Part shown: in pieces, positions 26,690-35,475 of the stretch | Layout: every line of letters starts with the position of its first letter | How positions within the stretch are numbered: the first letter of the stretch is position 1 | Assembly: GCF_024435355.1 (NCBI RefSeq) | Contig: NZ_JAMJWG010000001.1 | Span: 930,001-994,000, forward strand | Length of the DNA stretch: 64,000 nt | Source of the DNA: Streptomyces odontomachi | GTDB lineage: Bacteria > Actinomycetota > Actinomycetes > Streptomycetales > Streptomycetaceae | Direction of reading: 5' to 3' | Translations under genes and position numbers: made by a program | The notes under the pieces: generated by a model | Told to the model about the DNA's origin: nothing | Seen by the model: only the letters and a program-made list of their open reading frames with translations | Databases searched by the model: none

Positions 26690-26734
26690 GTGTCAACTCG
26701 GGGTTGACACCCCTAGAGTGTCAACCTAAGGTTG
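26690..26734 (+). promoter_or_regulatory. Leaderless promoter with repeated GTGTCAAC half-sites
   Basis: GTGTCAAC at 26690 and 26718 and its complement GTTGACAC at 26703 form two overlapping dyads. CAACCT-A-AGGTTG (26722-26734) adds a third. -35 TTGACA (26704-26709), 17-base spacer and -10 TAAGGT (26727-26732) place the start at ATG 26739. Every box overlaps an operator arm, so bound protein would occlude the promoter. Confidence 0.72.
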
Positions 26735-26738
26735 CCTC

Positions 26739-27500
26739 ATGGAGCAGCAGCCCACTCAAGCGACCACGTCCGTCCGCCTCGACGACCTGATTGACGCGAT
26801 CAAGAAGGTGCACACCGAGGCGCTCGACCAACTCACCGACGCCGTCCTCGCCGCCGAGCACCTCGGCGAGCTGGCGGACCATCTCATCGGACACTTCGTG
26901 GACCAGGCCCGACGTTCCGGCGCCTCCTGGACCGACATCGGCAAGAGCATGGGCGTCACCCGTCAGGCGGCCCAGAAGCGTTTCGTCCCCAAGGGGCCCG
27001 GCAGCCTGTCGGACCTCGACCCCAGCCAGGCCTTCGGCAAGTACACGGTGCGCGCCCGCAACGTGGTGGTCTCCGCGCAGACGGAGGCCCGGGTGGGCAG
27101 CCATGACCACATCCTCTGCGCACACCTCGTCCTGGGCCTGCTGAGCGAGCCCGAGGCGCTGGCCGCGCAGGCGATCGTGGCGCAGGGGGTCAGCCTGGAC
27201 GCGGTGCGGGAGGCGGTGACCGGTGCACTGCCGCCCGCCGTCGACGAGGTGCCCGCCCTCATCCCCTTCGACGCGGGCGCCAAGAAGGCGTTGGAGCTGA
27301 CGTTCCGCCAGGCCCTGCGCCTCGGCCACAACTACATCGGTACCGAGCACCTCCTGCTCGCCCTGCTGGAGTGCGAGGAGACCGACGGCGGCGGCGTCCT
27401 GACCGGCCTCGGCGTCGACCGCGAGGCGACGGAGGCCACCATCCTCAAGGCCATTTCAGCTCTCGTGGCCCGGCGCGCTACGGAGACGGACAAGGACTGA
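26739..27500 (+). CDS. Clp N-domain protein with helix-turn-helix, 253 aa
   Basis: Residues ~10-85 end in a helix-turn-helix (SWTDIGKSMGVTRQAAQKRF, 63-82). Two Clp_N-type repeats follow (about 95-165 and 175-245), with the characteristic NYIGTEHLLLALLE. There is no AAA+ ATPase domain, so it is not a ClpC. Clp_N domains bind substrates or adaptors of Clp ATPases, so this may be a regulator linked to proteolysis. The gene appears leaderless, with operator half-sites over the promoter, and is divergent from an SDR gene. Confidence 0.85.
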   Translation: MEQQPTQATTSVRLDDLIDAIKKVHTEALDQLTDAVLAAEHLGELADHLIGHFVDQARRSGASWTDIGKSMGVTRQAAQKRFVPKGPGSLSDLDPSQAFGKYTVRARNVVVSAQTEARVGSHDHILCAHLVLGLLSEPEALAAQAIVAQGVSLDAVREAVTGALPPAVDEVPALIPFDAGAKKALELTFRQALRLGHNYIGTEHLLLALLECEETDGGGVLTGLGVDREATEATILKAISALVARRATETDKD

Positions 27501-27704
27501 CGACCGGCCGGAGCGCGGGACGGCCACGATGCGCCGTGTAGTGCCGTGTGCAGCCGTGTACGGCTGAGGGCATGGCGCAGCCGTCGCCGCCCGCGCTCGA
27601 TGTCGTCGTCTCCTCCGTCCCTTTGTGCGCAACCATGCCGCGGGCCCTGGGCCGAGCGGGAAAACCGCTGGCCGCACGGGGCGTTCCCATGGCAGGGTCC
27701 CGCC

Positions 27705-28472
27705 GTGACGGAGAAAGACAGCATCGTGATCACCCCGCTGGTGGAGCGCCCATCCCTGGCTTCCCGGATGTACGGGATCGCCGACTCCTGGCCGGCCTTC
27801 ACCTCGCACGACCCGGTCGCGGACTCCCTGCTCAGCCGGGTGGTCGAGGACTTCCCCCACACGTGCGTGGTGGCGACGGACGGCGACCGGGTCGTCGCCC
27901 GTGGGCTGAGCGTGCCGTTCAACGCCGTGCTGGACGGCCGTGAGGAAATGCCGGACACGGGGTGGGACCAGGTGCTCGTGTGGGCGTACCGCGACCGGCG
28001 CGCCGGCCATGCACCCACGACGATCAGTGCGCTGGAGATCACGGTGGACGCCGCATACCTCGGCCGCGGCCTGTCCTACCGCATGCTGGCCGCGCTGCGG
28101 GACGCCGCCGCCGGGCAGGGCCACACCGCGCTGCTGGCCCCGGTCCGCCCCACGGCCAAGCACCTCGAACCGCGCGTCCCGATGACCGACTACATCCGCC
28201 GACGGCGCGACGACGGGTTGCCGACCGACCCATGGCTGCGCGTACACGTCAAGATCGGTGGCAGCATCACGAAGGTGGCTCCGGCGGCGATGACGGTCAG
28301 CGGCTCCCTGTCCCAGTGGCGGCAGTGGACCGGCCTGCCCTTCGACGCCGACGGTGACGTCGAGGTACCGGGCGCCCTCGTCCCGGTGCACTGCGACACC
28401 ACGCATGACCGTGCCGTCTACGTCGAGCCCAACGTATGGGTCCGGCACGAGGTGCATGCCCGCGCCACCTGA
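27705..28472 (+). CDS. GNAT-like N-acetyltransferase, 255 aa
   Basis: Weak but recognisable GNAT features: a central strand ISALEITVDAAYLGRGLSYRMLAALRDAAA that resembles the acetyl-CoA loop, and a final WVRHEV strand. The start is uncertain: GTG 27705 (CAGGG upstream) or GTG 27726. No membrane segment. The 5' flank contains three GCCGTGT repeats. Substrate unknown. Confidence 0.65.
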   Translation: MTEKDSIVITPLVERPSLASRMYGIADSWPAFTSHDPVADSLLSRVVEDFPHTCVVATDGDRVVARGLSVPFNAVLDGREEMPDTGWDQVLVWAYRDRRAGHAPTTISALEITVDAAYLGRGLSYRMLAALRDAAAGQGHTALLAPVRPTAKHLEPRVPMTDYIRRRRDDGLPTDPWLRVHVKIGGSITKVAPAAMTVSGSLSQWRQWTGLPFDADGDVEVPGALVPVHCDTTHDRAVYVEPNVWVRHEVHARAT

Positions 28473-28605
28473 CCGGCGCCGGCGGACCCGGAACCGCACG
28501 GCACGTGTCCGCGTCCGTTGGGACAGCCGGGAGATCGTTCGGGCATCCGGGAGATCGCCTGTAGGGGACTCGCCATGAGTCTCGCCACGAGTAGGGGGAA
28601 TCGCT

Positions 28606-29235
28606 GTGACGGGAACGGCCGCCCGCCATCTCTACCTCACGCGGCACGGTGAGGCTGCACCGGACGAGAGCGAACTGACGGACGTCGGACGCCGGCAGGC
28701 CGTACTGCTGGGTGAGCGACTTCAGGGGAGCCCTCTCTCGGTGGTCCATCACGGCCCCCTCCCGCGGGCGGAGCAGACGGCCAGGCTGATCCGTGACCAG
28801 CTCGACGACGTTCCCCTGCACCGGTCCGAACTGGCGGGTGACTACCTCCCCTACCTGCCCCGGCGCGAAGAGCTTCCGCGGGAAACGGCCGATGACACGC
28901 TCGCCCGGCTGTCCCGGTTCCCGGCCGACGAACGCAGGAAGGGGCCGGAGCTGGCCGAGGCGGCACTCGCCCACTTCACCGGACCTGTGGTCGGTGACGA
29001 GCCGCGCCATGAACTGCTCGTCACCCACAACTTCCTCATCGGCTGGCTCGTCCGAGCCGCTCTCGAGGCCCCGAGGTGGCGCTGGATGGGTCTCAACCAC
29101 GCCAACGCCGCACTGACCGTCATCCGTTACGCACCGGGCCGGCCCGCTTCCGTGCTCGTCTACAACGACACGGGGCACCTTCCCCCGGAACTCCGCTGGA
29201 CCGGCTTCCCGCCCGACCTCCGCCCAGGCTGGTGA
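28606..29235 (+). CDS. Histidine phosphatase superfamily protein, 209 aa
   Basis: Phosphoglycerate-mutase-like phosphatase. The phospho-accepting His lies in LTRHGEA (residues 11-17); the second catalytic His is in LLVTHNFLIG. It probably acts on a small phosphorylated metabolite. The start is GTG 28606 with GGGGGA upstream. It begins an apparent three-gene run with a CPT-like kinase (10 bases) and a DUF1963-like gene (9 bases). Confidence 0.85.
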   Translation: MTGTAARHLYLTRHGEAAPDESELTDVGRRQAVLLGERLQGSPLSVVHHGPLPRAEQTARLIRDQLDDVPLHRSELAGDYLPYLPRREELPRETADDTLARLSRFPADERRKGPELAEAALAHFTGPVVGDEPRHELLVTHNFLIGWLVRAALEAPRWRWMGLNHANAALTVIRYAPGRPASVLVYNDTGHLPPELRWTGFPPDLRPGW

Positions 29236-29245
29236 AGGAGGTGTG

Positions 29246-29980
29246 ATGCCCGGAGGAGGAGACCACGAGGAGCCTGAGCCGGCCGACCGCGGCGGCGACC
29301 CCGCTGCCACGCAGACCGGACTGATCATCTTTTTGAACGGTACATCCAGTTCGGGCAAGTCCAGCATCGCCAGGGAACTGTTGCAGATCCTGGACGCGCC
29401 CGGGCCTGCGCTCGAGCCTGCGTCCGGACCTGCGTCCGGCCCGGGTCCCGGGGCCTACTTCCACATGCCGGTGGATGCCTTCCATGCGCTGCGCAGTCGC
29501 AGGGAGGTCAGCGCGGAAGCGCTGCCCGGTGTGCTGCGGCGTACGTGGATGGGCTTCCACCGCGCGGTCGCCGGTATGGCCGCGGCCGGCAACAACGTGG
29601 TGGTCGACCATGTACTGAGCGAGGAGTGGCGTCTGCTGGACTGCCTGCGGCTCTTCAGCGCCAGGAACGTCGTCCTCGTCGGCGTGCGGTGTTCGCTGGA
29701 GGAACTCCGGCGGCGTGAGCAGGCACGCGGTGATCGCCCGCCCGGGCTGGCGGCGCGGCAGTTCCAGCACGTCCATGCGCATGGCCTGTACGACGTCACC
29801 TGCGACACCACCACAGCCACCGCGCTGGAGTGCGCCCGGCAGATCAGGGCCTTCCTGCCGCAGCGGCCGACCCCGACGGCCTTCGAACAACTTCGAAGGA
29901 AGCTGCTTCCCGACCTGCCGGGCGCGGGCCGAGAGGCCGTGACGTCACGTCGTCCCGGCGTTCCCCCGGCAGGCCCATAA
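29246..29980 (+). CDS. Chloramphenicol phosphotransferase-like kinase, 244 aa
   Basis: P-loop kinase of the CPT family. It has the Walker A motif GTSSSGKS (residues 32-39) after a hydrophobic strand (LIIFLN), PVDAFHAL as the substrate-side Asp region, and VVVDHVLSEEWRLLDCL. The first ~24 residues and a Pro/Gly-rich stretch at ~53-70 are low complexity. CPT enzymes phosphorylate chloramphenicol in its producer; most relatives have unknown substrates, so drug resistance is not implied. ATG 29246 is used because AAGGAGG fits it better than GTG 29243. Confidence 0.75.
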   Translation: MPGGGDHEEPEPADRGGDPAATQTGLIIFLNGTSSSGKSSIARELLQILDAPGPALEPASGPASGPGPGAYFHMPVDAFHALRSRREVSAEALPGVLRRTWMGFHRAVAGMAAAGNNVVVDHVLSEEWRLLDCLRLFSARNVVLVGVRCSLEELRRREQARGDRPPGLAARQFQHVHAHGLYDVTCDTTTATALECARQIRAFLPQRPTPTAFEQLRRKLLPDLPGAGREAVTSRRPGVPPAGP

Positions 29981-29989
29981 GGTGAGCGG

Positions 29990-30700
29990 ATGATCGAACC
30001 TGATGGGTGGGACACACCGGCGGCGCTGCCTGCGCACGCCATCGAGGTGGGCGGTGACGCGACGGCCCGGCCGACGCGGAACTCGGTGGGCGGCTGGCCC
30101 TTCCTCGACGAGGGCCAGGAATGGCCGGAGTGCTTCTGCGGTCAGCGGATGGTGCTCTTCTTCCAGCTCGACATCCCCTCGGACCTGGAACCCTTCGCCG
30201 GAGATCACCTGCTGGTGTTCCACTGCCGTGCTCACAACGACGCCTCCGAGCCCGAGCTGTCCGACGGCCGGCTGGTGTCCCGCTACTGGGACGCTCCCCA
30301 GCTGCCCTATCCGCGCCCGTTCTGGCGGATACTGCTCCAGCGCGAGGCCGCGCTCCCGACGCCGGAGCCCGAACCGTCGCTGCGCGCCGCGGCGCTCACG
30401 CTCCGGCCCTTCACGGACGTCCCCGGTGGGCAGGGCAAGGGCTCCCAGACCTTCAAGGTGGGCGGTGCGCCGTCCTGGGCACAGTTTCCCGAGCACTACA
30501 CCTGCGCGTGCGGCGCCGAGCTGGTGTACGTGTGCCAGGTGCCGGAGGGCATGGAATTCGCTGCCTGTCCCGGCCAACCGGAGCAGCCCTACAGCGTCGG
30601 CGCGGACACCTACAACCTGTTCCTCGGTAACGAGGTCTACCTGCTGGCCTGCCCTGCGCACTGCGACCCGGCTGCGGTCTGGCCGGTCAACCAAAACTGA
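29990..30700 (+). CDS. DUF1963-like (YwqG-like) protein, 236 aa
   Basis: Soluble protein. GGWPFLDEGQEWPECFCGQRMVLFFQLD resembles the DUF1963/YwqG start, but with an added CFCG and, later, CACGAELVYVCQVPEG. These Cys pairs could bind zinc. Function unknown. It is the last of three closely spaced genes. Confidence 0.6.
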   Translation: MIEPDGWDTPAALPAHAIEVGGDATARPTRNSVGGWPFLDEGQEWPECFCGQRMVLFFQLDIPSDLEPFAGDHLLVFHCRAHNDASEPELSDGRLVSRYWDAPQLPYPRPFWRILLQREAALPTPEPEPSLRAAALTLRPFTDVPGGQGKGSQTFKVGGAPSWAQFPEHYTCACGAELVYVCQVPEGMEFAACPGQPEQPYSVGADTYNLFLGNEVYLLACPAHCDPAAVWPVNQN

Positions 30701-30776
30701 CCAGCGGCGCCGGTCCGCATTTTCGTTCTCGTTCACACGGTTTTGTTTCCGCAGGTCAGAGAGCTGTTATAGGAGA

Positions 30777-30791
30777 TGACAACGGTCATCA
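30777..30791 (+). promoter_or_regulatory. Zur-box-like operator before the CDF exporter
   Basis: TGACAACGGTCATCA contains GATGAC-AACG-GTCATC as a perfect dyad (30775-30790). It resembles actinobacterial Zur boxes of the form TGAAAACGGTTTTCA as I recall them (12 of 15 positions). It lies 77 bases before the exporter gene; TTATAG just upstream (near 30767) could be a -10 box. Confidence 0.55.
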
Positions 30792-30867
30792 ATACAGCCT
30801 TTGGCGAATGCGTCGATGGTGCGTTTCACTACGGCGAGCCGTCAACGCAAGGGGGGATACGTACGAC

Positions 30868-31953
30868 ATGAGCGACCACCACCACGACCACGATGCGGGC
30901 CACCAGGGCGGAAGCCACGAGCATGCGCACGGGCAGGCGCACGGGCATGGACACGGAGCCGGTGGGCACGCGGGGCACTCCCACGGCGTGTCGGCGGACG
31001 CGGACCGCCGCTGGCTGGCCATCGCGCTCACGCTCATCACGGTGTTCATGGCGGTCGAGGTCGTCGTCGGCATCGTCGCCGGCTCTCTGGCGCTCATCTC
31101 CGACGCCGCGCACATGCTCACCGACGCCGCGTCGATCGTGCTCGCCATGGTCGCCATGCGGTTGTCCGCACGTCCGGCCCGCGGCGGCTTCACCTACGGG
31201 CTCAAGCGCGCGGAGATCCTCTCGGCGCAGGCCAACGGTCTCACCCTGCTCCTGCTCGGGGCCTGGCTGGCGTACGAGGCGGTCCGCCGGCTCATCAGTC
31301 CCCCCGCGGTCGAGGGCGGACTGATGCTCGCCGTCGCGCTCACCGGCATCGTCGTCAACGTAGCGGCCACCTGGTGCATCTCGAGGGCCAACCGCACCTC
31401 CCTGAACGTCGAGGGCGCCTACCAGCACATTCTCAACGACCTTTTCGCGTTCGTCGGAACCGCCATCGCCGCGCTGTTCGTGCTGCTGACGGGCTTCGAC
31501 CGCGCCGACGCCATCGCCACGCTCGTCGTGGTGGCCCTCATGGGCAAGGCGGGATACGGGCTGGTGCGCGACTCCGGCCGGATCTTCCTGGAAGCCGCTC
31601 CGGTCGGCTTCGACCCCGACGCGATCGGCGACGATCTCGCCGCGCAGCCATCCGTGGTGGAGGTCCATGACCTGCACGTCTGGACGATCACCTCGGGCGA
31701 ACCCGCCCTGTCCGCACACGTCCTGGTCGAGCCGGGCGGCGACTGCCACGCCGTGCGTCGGCACTTGCAGAAGTTGCTGCGCGAGAGCCACGACATCGGC
31801 CACGCCACGCTCCAGGTGGACCACCTCGGAGAGGACAGCCAGGCTGCCGACGAGCTCCTCCAGATCAGAACGCCACCTCGGAACGCCGATCCGGGCGAGC
31901 ACTGCGACGACGCCCACGGGCCGGTCCACCGGGCCGGACCGCACGAGCACTGA
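30868..31953 (+). CDS. Cation diffusion facilitator (zinc-type) exporter, 361 aa
   Basis: Membrane antiporter that exports Zn2+ or similar metals. A His/Asp-rich cytosolic tail (about 1-40, with HGQAHGHGHG) precedes six helices. The metal sites are SDAAHMLTD in helix 2 (residues 78-86) and HILNDLFAF in helix 5. The C-terminal domain (~220-310) includes VEVHDLHVWTIT, and the tail is again His-rich. ATG 30868 is preceded by AAGGGGGG. A Zur-like box upstream fits zinc control. It converges on a copper-type lipoprotein gene. Confidence 0.92.
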   Translation: MSDHHHDHDAGHQGGSHEHAHGQAHGHGHGAGGHAGHSHGVSADADRRWLAIALTLITVFMAVEVVVGIVAGSLALISDAAHMLTDAASIVLAMVAMRLSARPARGGFTYGLKRAEILSAQANGLTLLLLGAWLAYEAVRRLISPPAVEGGLMLAVALTGIVVNVAATWCISRANRTSLNVEGAYQHILNDLFAFVGTAIAALFVLLTGFDRADAIATLVVVALMGKAGYGLVRDSGRIFLEAAPVGFDPDAIGDDLAAQPSVVEVHDLHVWTITSGEPALSAHVLVEPGGDCHAVRRHLQKLLRESHDIGHATLQVDHLGEDSQAADELLQIRTPPRNADPGEHCDDAHGPVHRAGPHEH

Positions 31954-31976
31954 CACCCGCGGGCGCCGTCGCCTTC

Positions 31977-32903
31977 TCAGCCGACGTGCAGCGTCAGGGC
32001 TGTGGTGTGGAGCTTGCCACCGGTCTGGAACTGGAGGAACAGCCGCCAGTTGCCCGCGGTGGGCAACTCGGCGTGGAAGGGCAGTCGAGGCCCGCCATGG
32101 CCGGCGTCGACCCCGGTGGTCGGGTGGAGGTGGGCGAACGCCGAGTCGCCCTCATGGAAGGCGGTGAGGTGGGCGTAGCTGTCCAGGTAGGGCTCGAGGT
32201 TCGTGACGGGCGCGCCGCCCCTGGAGACGCTGACGGTGAGCGGATGTGCCATCCCCGCCATCAGTTCGCCCTTGACGGTGACGGTGTACCCGTCGACCTC
32301 GGCAGACGCGGCGGGCGCGGGCAGCGGGGTCTTCGTGGCGTTGCCCGGGACGGTGACGGTACGGCTGAGCACGAAGTCCTTCCCCTTTCCGGGCCCGTCG
32401 GCGGGGGTGAAGGAGGCGAACATGCGCCAGCTGCCCGGGGTGAGGGAAGCGAGGTCGGCACTCCAGGTTCCGCTGTCGGCCATGACCGGATGGACATGCT
32501 GGAAGCCGGTCAGATCCGAGCGGACGGCGTAGAAGTGCATCCGCTTGGTCTGGTCGAGGGAGAAGCCGGTGACCGGTGAGCCGTCCGGTCCGTTCACCGT
32601 GAACCGGTAGGCGACCGGCTCGCCGGCGGGGAGGTGCGCGTCCTGGGAGGCGAGGCGGTAGCCGTCCTTGCCGGCGGACAGGCCGTTGCCGGTGGCCATG
32701 GTGCCCATGCCGGGCATGCCGTCCGTCGACGAGGTGGCCTTCGGCGAGGCGGGCGCCGTGGTCTTCGTGCCGTGGTCCATGCCGGGCATGGACGAGGAGT
32801 CGTGGGAGGTGCCGCAGGCCGCCAGCGCCAGTGCAAGGGCGGCTACAGCGCCGGCGGCCGTGATGGAGCGACCGGGGCGGGTGAAACGCGAAAATGCGGA
32901 CAT
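31977..32903 (-). CDS. Met/His-rich lipoprotein, probable copper binding, 308 aa
   Basis: Lipoprotein with lipobox LALAAC (Cys at about residue 30). Right after the anchor are MPGMDHG and MPGMGTM, methionine/histidine clusters typical of copper-binding exported proteins. The folded part has repeated beta-sandwich-like segments (AGEPVAYRFTVNGPDGSPV, FQHVHPVM, FAHLHPTTG). It follows a DUF6153 gene on the same strand after ~100 bases. Copper binding is inferred from motifs and partner. Confidence 0.72.
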   Translation of the reverse strand: MSAFSRFTRPGRSITAAGAVAALALALAACGTSHDSSSMPGMDHGTKTTAPASPKATSSTDGMPGMGTMATGNGLSAGKDGYRLASQDAHLPAGEPVAYRFTVNGPDGSPVTGFSLDQTKRMHFYAVRSDLTGFQHVHPVMADSGTWSADLASLTPGSWRMFASFTPADGPGKGKDFVLSRTVTVPGNATKTPLPAPAASAEVDGYTVTVKGELMAGMAHPLTVSVSRGGAPVTNLEPYLDSYAHLTAFHEGDSAFAHLHPTTGVDAGHGGPRLPFHAELPTAGNWRLFLQFQTGGKLHTTALTLHVG

Positions 32904-33004
32904 GTGTTCGAGTTGCTTTCCGGGTGGCGCGCCACACCGGTGGCGCGCGAGAAGGACAGGGCTCGGAGCCGGACCCGGTCAGGAACCGGGGCCGGCGATG
33001 CCCG

Positions 33005-33451
33005 TCACGTCCGCGCGACGCACACCTGAAAGAGGAGATCCCGCCCGCGTTCCGGAGGCCCACGCCGTCTTGTCCCGCCGGTGGCTCGCAAGGCCGTCGG
33101 TGACCACGTGGCCAGTGCCGCGACGGCACCTGCGGTGAGCAGTGCGGGGGTCGGCAGCGGATGGTTGTGCACACGGACGGGGGTGGAGACACACGTCGCA
33201 CCGTGCGTCCCCGTCTCGTACGCTGCCTGGGCGGCGGGGGCGCCGTGCCCGGCCGTGCCGTGCAGGTCGGTCCGGGCCATGGTCGAGGAGGCGTGGCCGG
33301 CCTGCATGGGTACGGCGGCGGGGCCCGTTCCCCCGTGGCATCCTCCGATCGCCGTGGCCGGGGAGCCGTGCATGAGGAACAGGCCGAGGAGGATCGCGCA
33401 CAGTGCAACCAACCGGGCGGTGCCCTGCCGGTTCACACGTCCGCCGTCCAC
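33005..33451 (-). CDS. DUF6153 family membrane protein, 148 aa
   Basis: Two hydrophobic helices (RLVALCAILLGLFLMHG and a second near ALLTAGAVAALATWSP) flank an external loop with several His and Met and a CxxG element. This is the DUF6153 pattern, often found beside copper-responsive genes in actinomycetes. GTG 33451 is chosen for GGAAGGG six bases upstream. The gene precedes the Met/His-rich lipoprotein on the same strand, probably as an operon. Confidence 0.7.
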   Translation of the reverse strand: MDGGRVNRQGTARLVALCAILLGLFLMHGSPATAIGGCHGGTGPAAVPMQAGHASSTMARTDLHGTAGHGAPAAQAAYETGTHGATCVSTPVRVHNHPLPTPALLTAGAVAALATWSPTALRATGGTRRRGPPERGRDLLFQVCVART

Positions 33452-33539
33452 TGACGTCCCTTCCGTCTGCCGCGTACCGGGTGGCCGTGACCTCCACAGC
33501 CCCACGCGCACCACGATACCCCTCCCCGGTACCGCGGTG

Positions 33540-34160
33540 TCAGGAGCCGACCATCAGTCCCTCGGGTGCCGTCCCGAGCTGAGCGTGCTCATACGGGAAG
33601 CGGGCGAGTGGGGCTTCGCCGCTGAAGAACGTCTGGGCCCGGACCATCGCCTGCTCGTCCCTGGTCACCTGCCCGGGCCGGGAGCCGTTGCCGAGGAGCA
33701 CGCCTCCGAAGCGCATGCCCATATAGGCCGCGGTGTGGTGCAGGGTGAGCACCAGCGGCCGAGCCACCACCTCTTCACGATGCGCCATCGCCGTCACGCC
33801 CCACAGCGTGCGCCCCGCCATCTGTGCCTTGAAGCTCGGGTCGGGGGAGGCCAACCACTTCGACCAGTAGTCGAGGTAGCGCTTGGCGTAGGACGACAGC
33901 GAGTACCAGTACAGCGGCGAGACGATCACGATGTCGCTGGCCGCCAGCGTCGCCTGGCGCAGCAGCTCCTCGTCCTGCTGCTCCGGCCAGGGCGCGTCGG
34001 CATGTCGCGCGTCGACGTAGTCGGGAAGACGGAGCCGGGTCAGGTCCAGCCAACGCTGCTCGACGGTGCCCGGCAGCCGCTCTGCCGCGGTCCGGGCCAG
34101 CTGCTCGGTGTTGCCGTCCGCGCGGGCGCTGGCGAGCAGAAAGAGGAACGAACGGGTCAA
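33540..34160 (-). CDS. Flavodoxin-fold NAD(P)H oxidoreductase, 206 aa
   Basis: Flavodoxin-like FMN protein of the NADPH-dependent reductase group. The phosphate loop is FLLASARADGNTEQLA (near residues 5-20), followed by DIVIVSPLYWYSLSSYAKRYLDYWSKW, which binds the isoalloxazine. The start is TTG 34160, with GGAGG five bases upstream. Likely substrates are quinones or other electrophiles. It faces away from the DUF6153 pair but lies on the same strand. Confidence 0.8.
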   Translation of the reverse strand: MTRSFLFLLASARADGNTEQLARTAAERLPGTVEQRWLDLTRLRLPDYVDARHADAPWPEQQDEELLRQATLAASDIVIVSPLYWYSLSSYAKRYLDYWSKWLASPDPSFKAQMAGRTLWGVTAMAHREEVVARPLVLTLHHTAAYMGMRFGGVLLGNGSRPGQVTRDEQAMVRAQTFFSGEAPLARFPYEHAQLGTAPEGLMVGS

Positions 34161-34267
34161 CGTGGCCTCCAGCCGCGTGGGTGGGTTCGCCCGATCCAAC
34201 CCTGATCGAGGTCGCGGTATTTCCTGCCGTCCCCGGCCTCCGCACCCCTCGCCCAGGGCGATCGGCG

Positions 34268-35401
34268 CTACGGCCGGGAGCCGGTGGCGGGTCGGCCCGT
34301 GCCGTTGTCGCGTGCGCCCTTGGCGCGGCGGGCCCGGGACTGCGTGAGCGCGGCGCCGATGATCACGACGGCCGCGCCGGCCGGGGTGGACCAGCTCAGG
34401 GATTCACCGAGCAGTGCGACACCCGCCGCGGTGGCGATGACGGGCACGAAGTAGGTGACCATCTGCGCGGTCGTCGGGCCGACTTCGTGCACGAGCCCGT
34501 ACTGGATCAGCATGGCGAGACCCGTACCGAGAGCTCCCAGGGCGACCACCGCGAGCAGGGGCAGGAGGGGGAAGTGCGCCGGCAGGGAGGTGAACAGGGG
34601 GGTGACGACGGCCAGCTCCACCGTGGCGAGCAGCAGTTGTCCGCCCGTCAGCGTGAGGTGGGAGTGCGGGGAACCGGCCAGCGTCCGCCGGACGTAGATC
34701 CAGCCGACGGGGTAGCTGAGCGAGGCCAGGAGCGCCAGCAGCGTGCCCCGTACGTCCAGGCCGCTGAAGCCCTGCCAGACGCCGAGCACCGTGAGCACGC
34801 CGAGGAAGCCGATGCCGAGCCCCGCGACACGACGGCGCGAGGGGCGGTCCTCCGAGAGCGCGACGAGCGAGAGCAGCATGCCCCACAGCGGTGACGTCGC
34901 GTTGCATATCCCTGCGAGGGTGGACGGAATCGTCAGCTCTGCGAAGGCGAACATCGAGAAGGGTGCGGCATTGAGCAGCAGGGCGGCGACCGCGAGATGG
35001 GCCCAGGTGCGCGGCTCGCGCGGGAGCCGCTGACGCTTGACCACCAGGGCGGCGACGAGCACGGCCGAGCCGAAGAACAGGCGGCCCAGCGTCACCTGGA
35101 ACGGCGCGTAGGCCTGGGTGCCGACCTTGATGAGCAGGAAGCTGAACCCCCAGATCGACGCCAGTACACCGAAGCGCAGCCGCCAGCCGAACGCCCGCCG
35201 GCCAGGCGCGGGGAGTGTCTCGTCACCGGCGGTCGAGGCCCCGGTGCCGGTGGCGCCGGAGCGGGTGATCCCCTTCGTGGCGGGCGAAGGGCGGGTGGTG
35301 GGGCGCGCGCCGGCATGGGTGGTGGTCGTGGTGGGTGGCGTGGGCGCGCAGGGGGCGGTGTCGCCGACGGTGGATCCGAGGCTGTGGGGCGTGGTGCTCA
35401 T
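34268..35401 (-). CDS. EamA/DMT-family transporter, 377 aa
   Basis: Ten predicted membrane helices in two EamA repeats (ASIWGFSFLLIKVG opens the first; FVPVIATAAGVALLGESLSW is in the second). A long Thr/Pro-rich cytosolic N-terminus (~60 residues) precedes them. Such proteins export metabolites or amino acids. ATG 35401 is chosen since GGGGA precedes it and a GCTAAT -10 box at 35430-35435 would start the transcript at or after the alternative ATG 35425. It is divergent from a LysR regulator, the usual sign of control by it. Confidence 0.85.
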   Translation of the reverse strand: MSTTPHSLGSTVGDTAPCAPTPPTTTTTHAGARPTTRPSPATKGITRSGATGTGASTAGDETLPAPGRRAFGWRLRFGVLASIWGFSFLLIKVGTQAYAPFQVTLGRLFFGSAVLVAALVVKRQRLPREPRTWAHLAVAALLLNAAPFSMFAFAELTIPSTLAGICNATSPLWGMLLSLVALSEDRPSRRRVAGLGIGFLGVLTVLGVWQGFSGLDVRGTLLALLASLSYPVGWIYVRRTLAGSPHSHLTLTGGQLLLATVELAVVTPLFTSLPAHFPLLPLLAVVALGALGTGLAMLIQYGLVHEVGPTTAQMVTYFVPVIATAAGVALLGESLSWSTPAGAAVVIIGAALTQSRARRAKGARDNGTGRPATGSRP

Positions 35402-35475
35402 GGTCCCCAGGATGAGGTGGCTCATCGATTAGCACAAGAGAGTTTTTCTGAGCATCATTGCGTAGCATTGCTTAC
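35402..35475. promoter_or_regulatory. Divergent EamA/LysR promoter region
   Basis: 74 bases contain both promoters. TAGCAT (35463-35468) is a -10 candidate for the LysR gene, ending seven bases before its ATG, so that gene may be leaderless. The repeated GCAT..TTGC pieces (TGAGCATCATTGC, TAGCATTGC) could be LysR contacts. Confidence 0.5.

Noticed and set aside
26739..27500. ClpC or ClpB chaperone
   Set aside because: Only the Clp_N repeats are present; Walker motifs and AAA+ domains are absent.
29246..29980. Chloramphenicol resistance gene
   Set aside because: CPT-like fold only; most family members have other or unknown substrates and no chloramphenicol genes are nearby.
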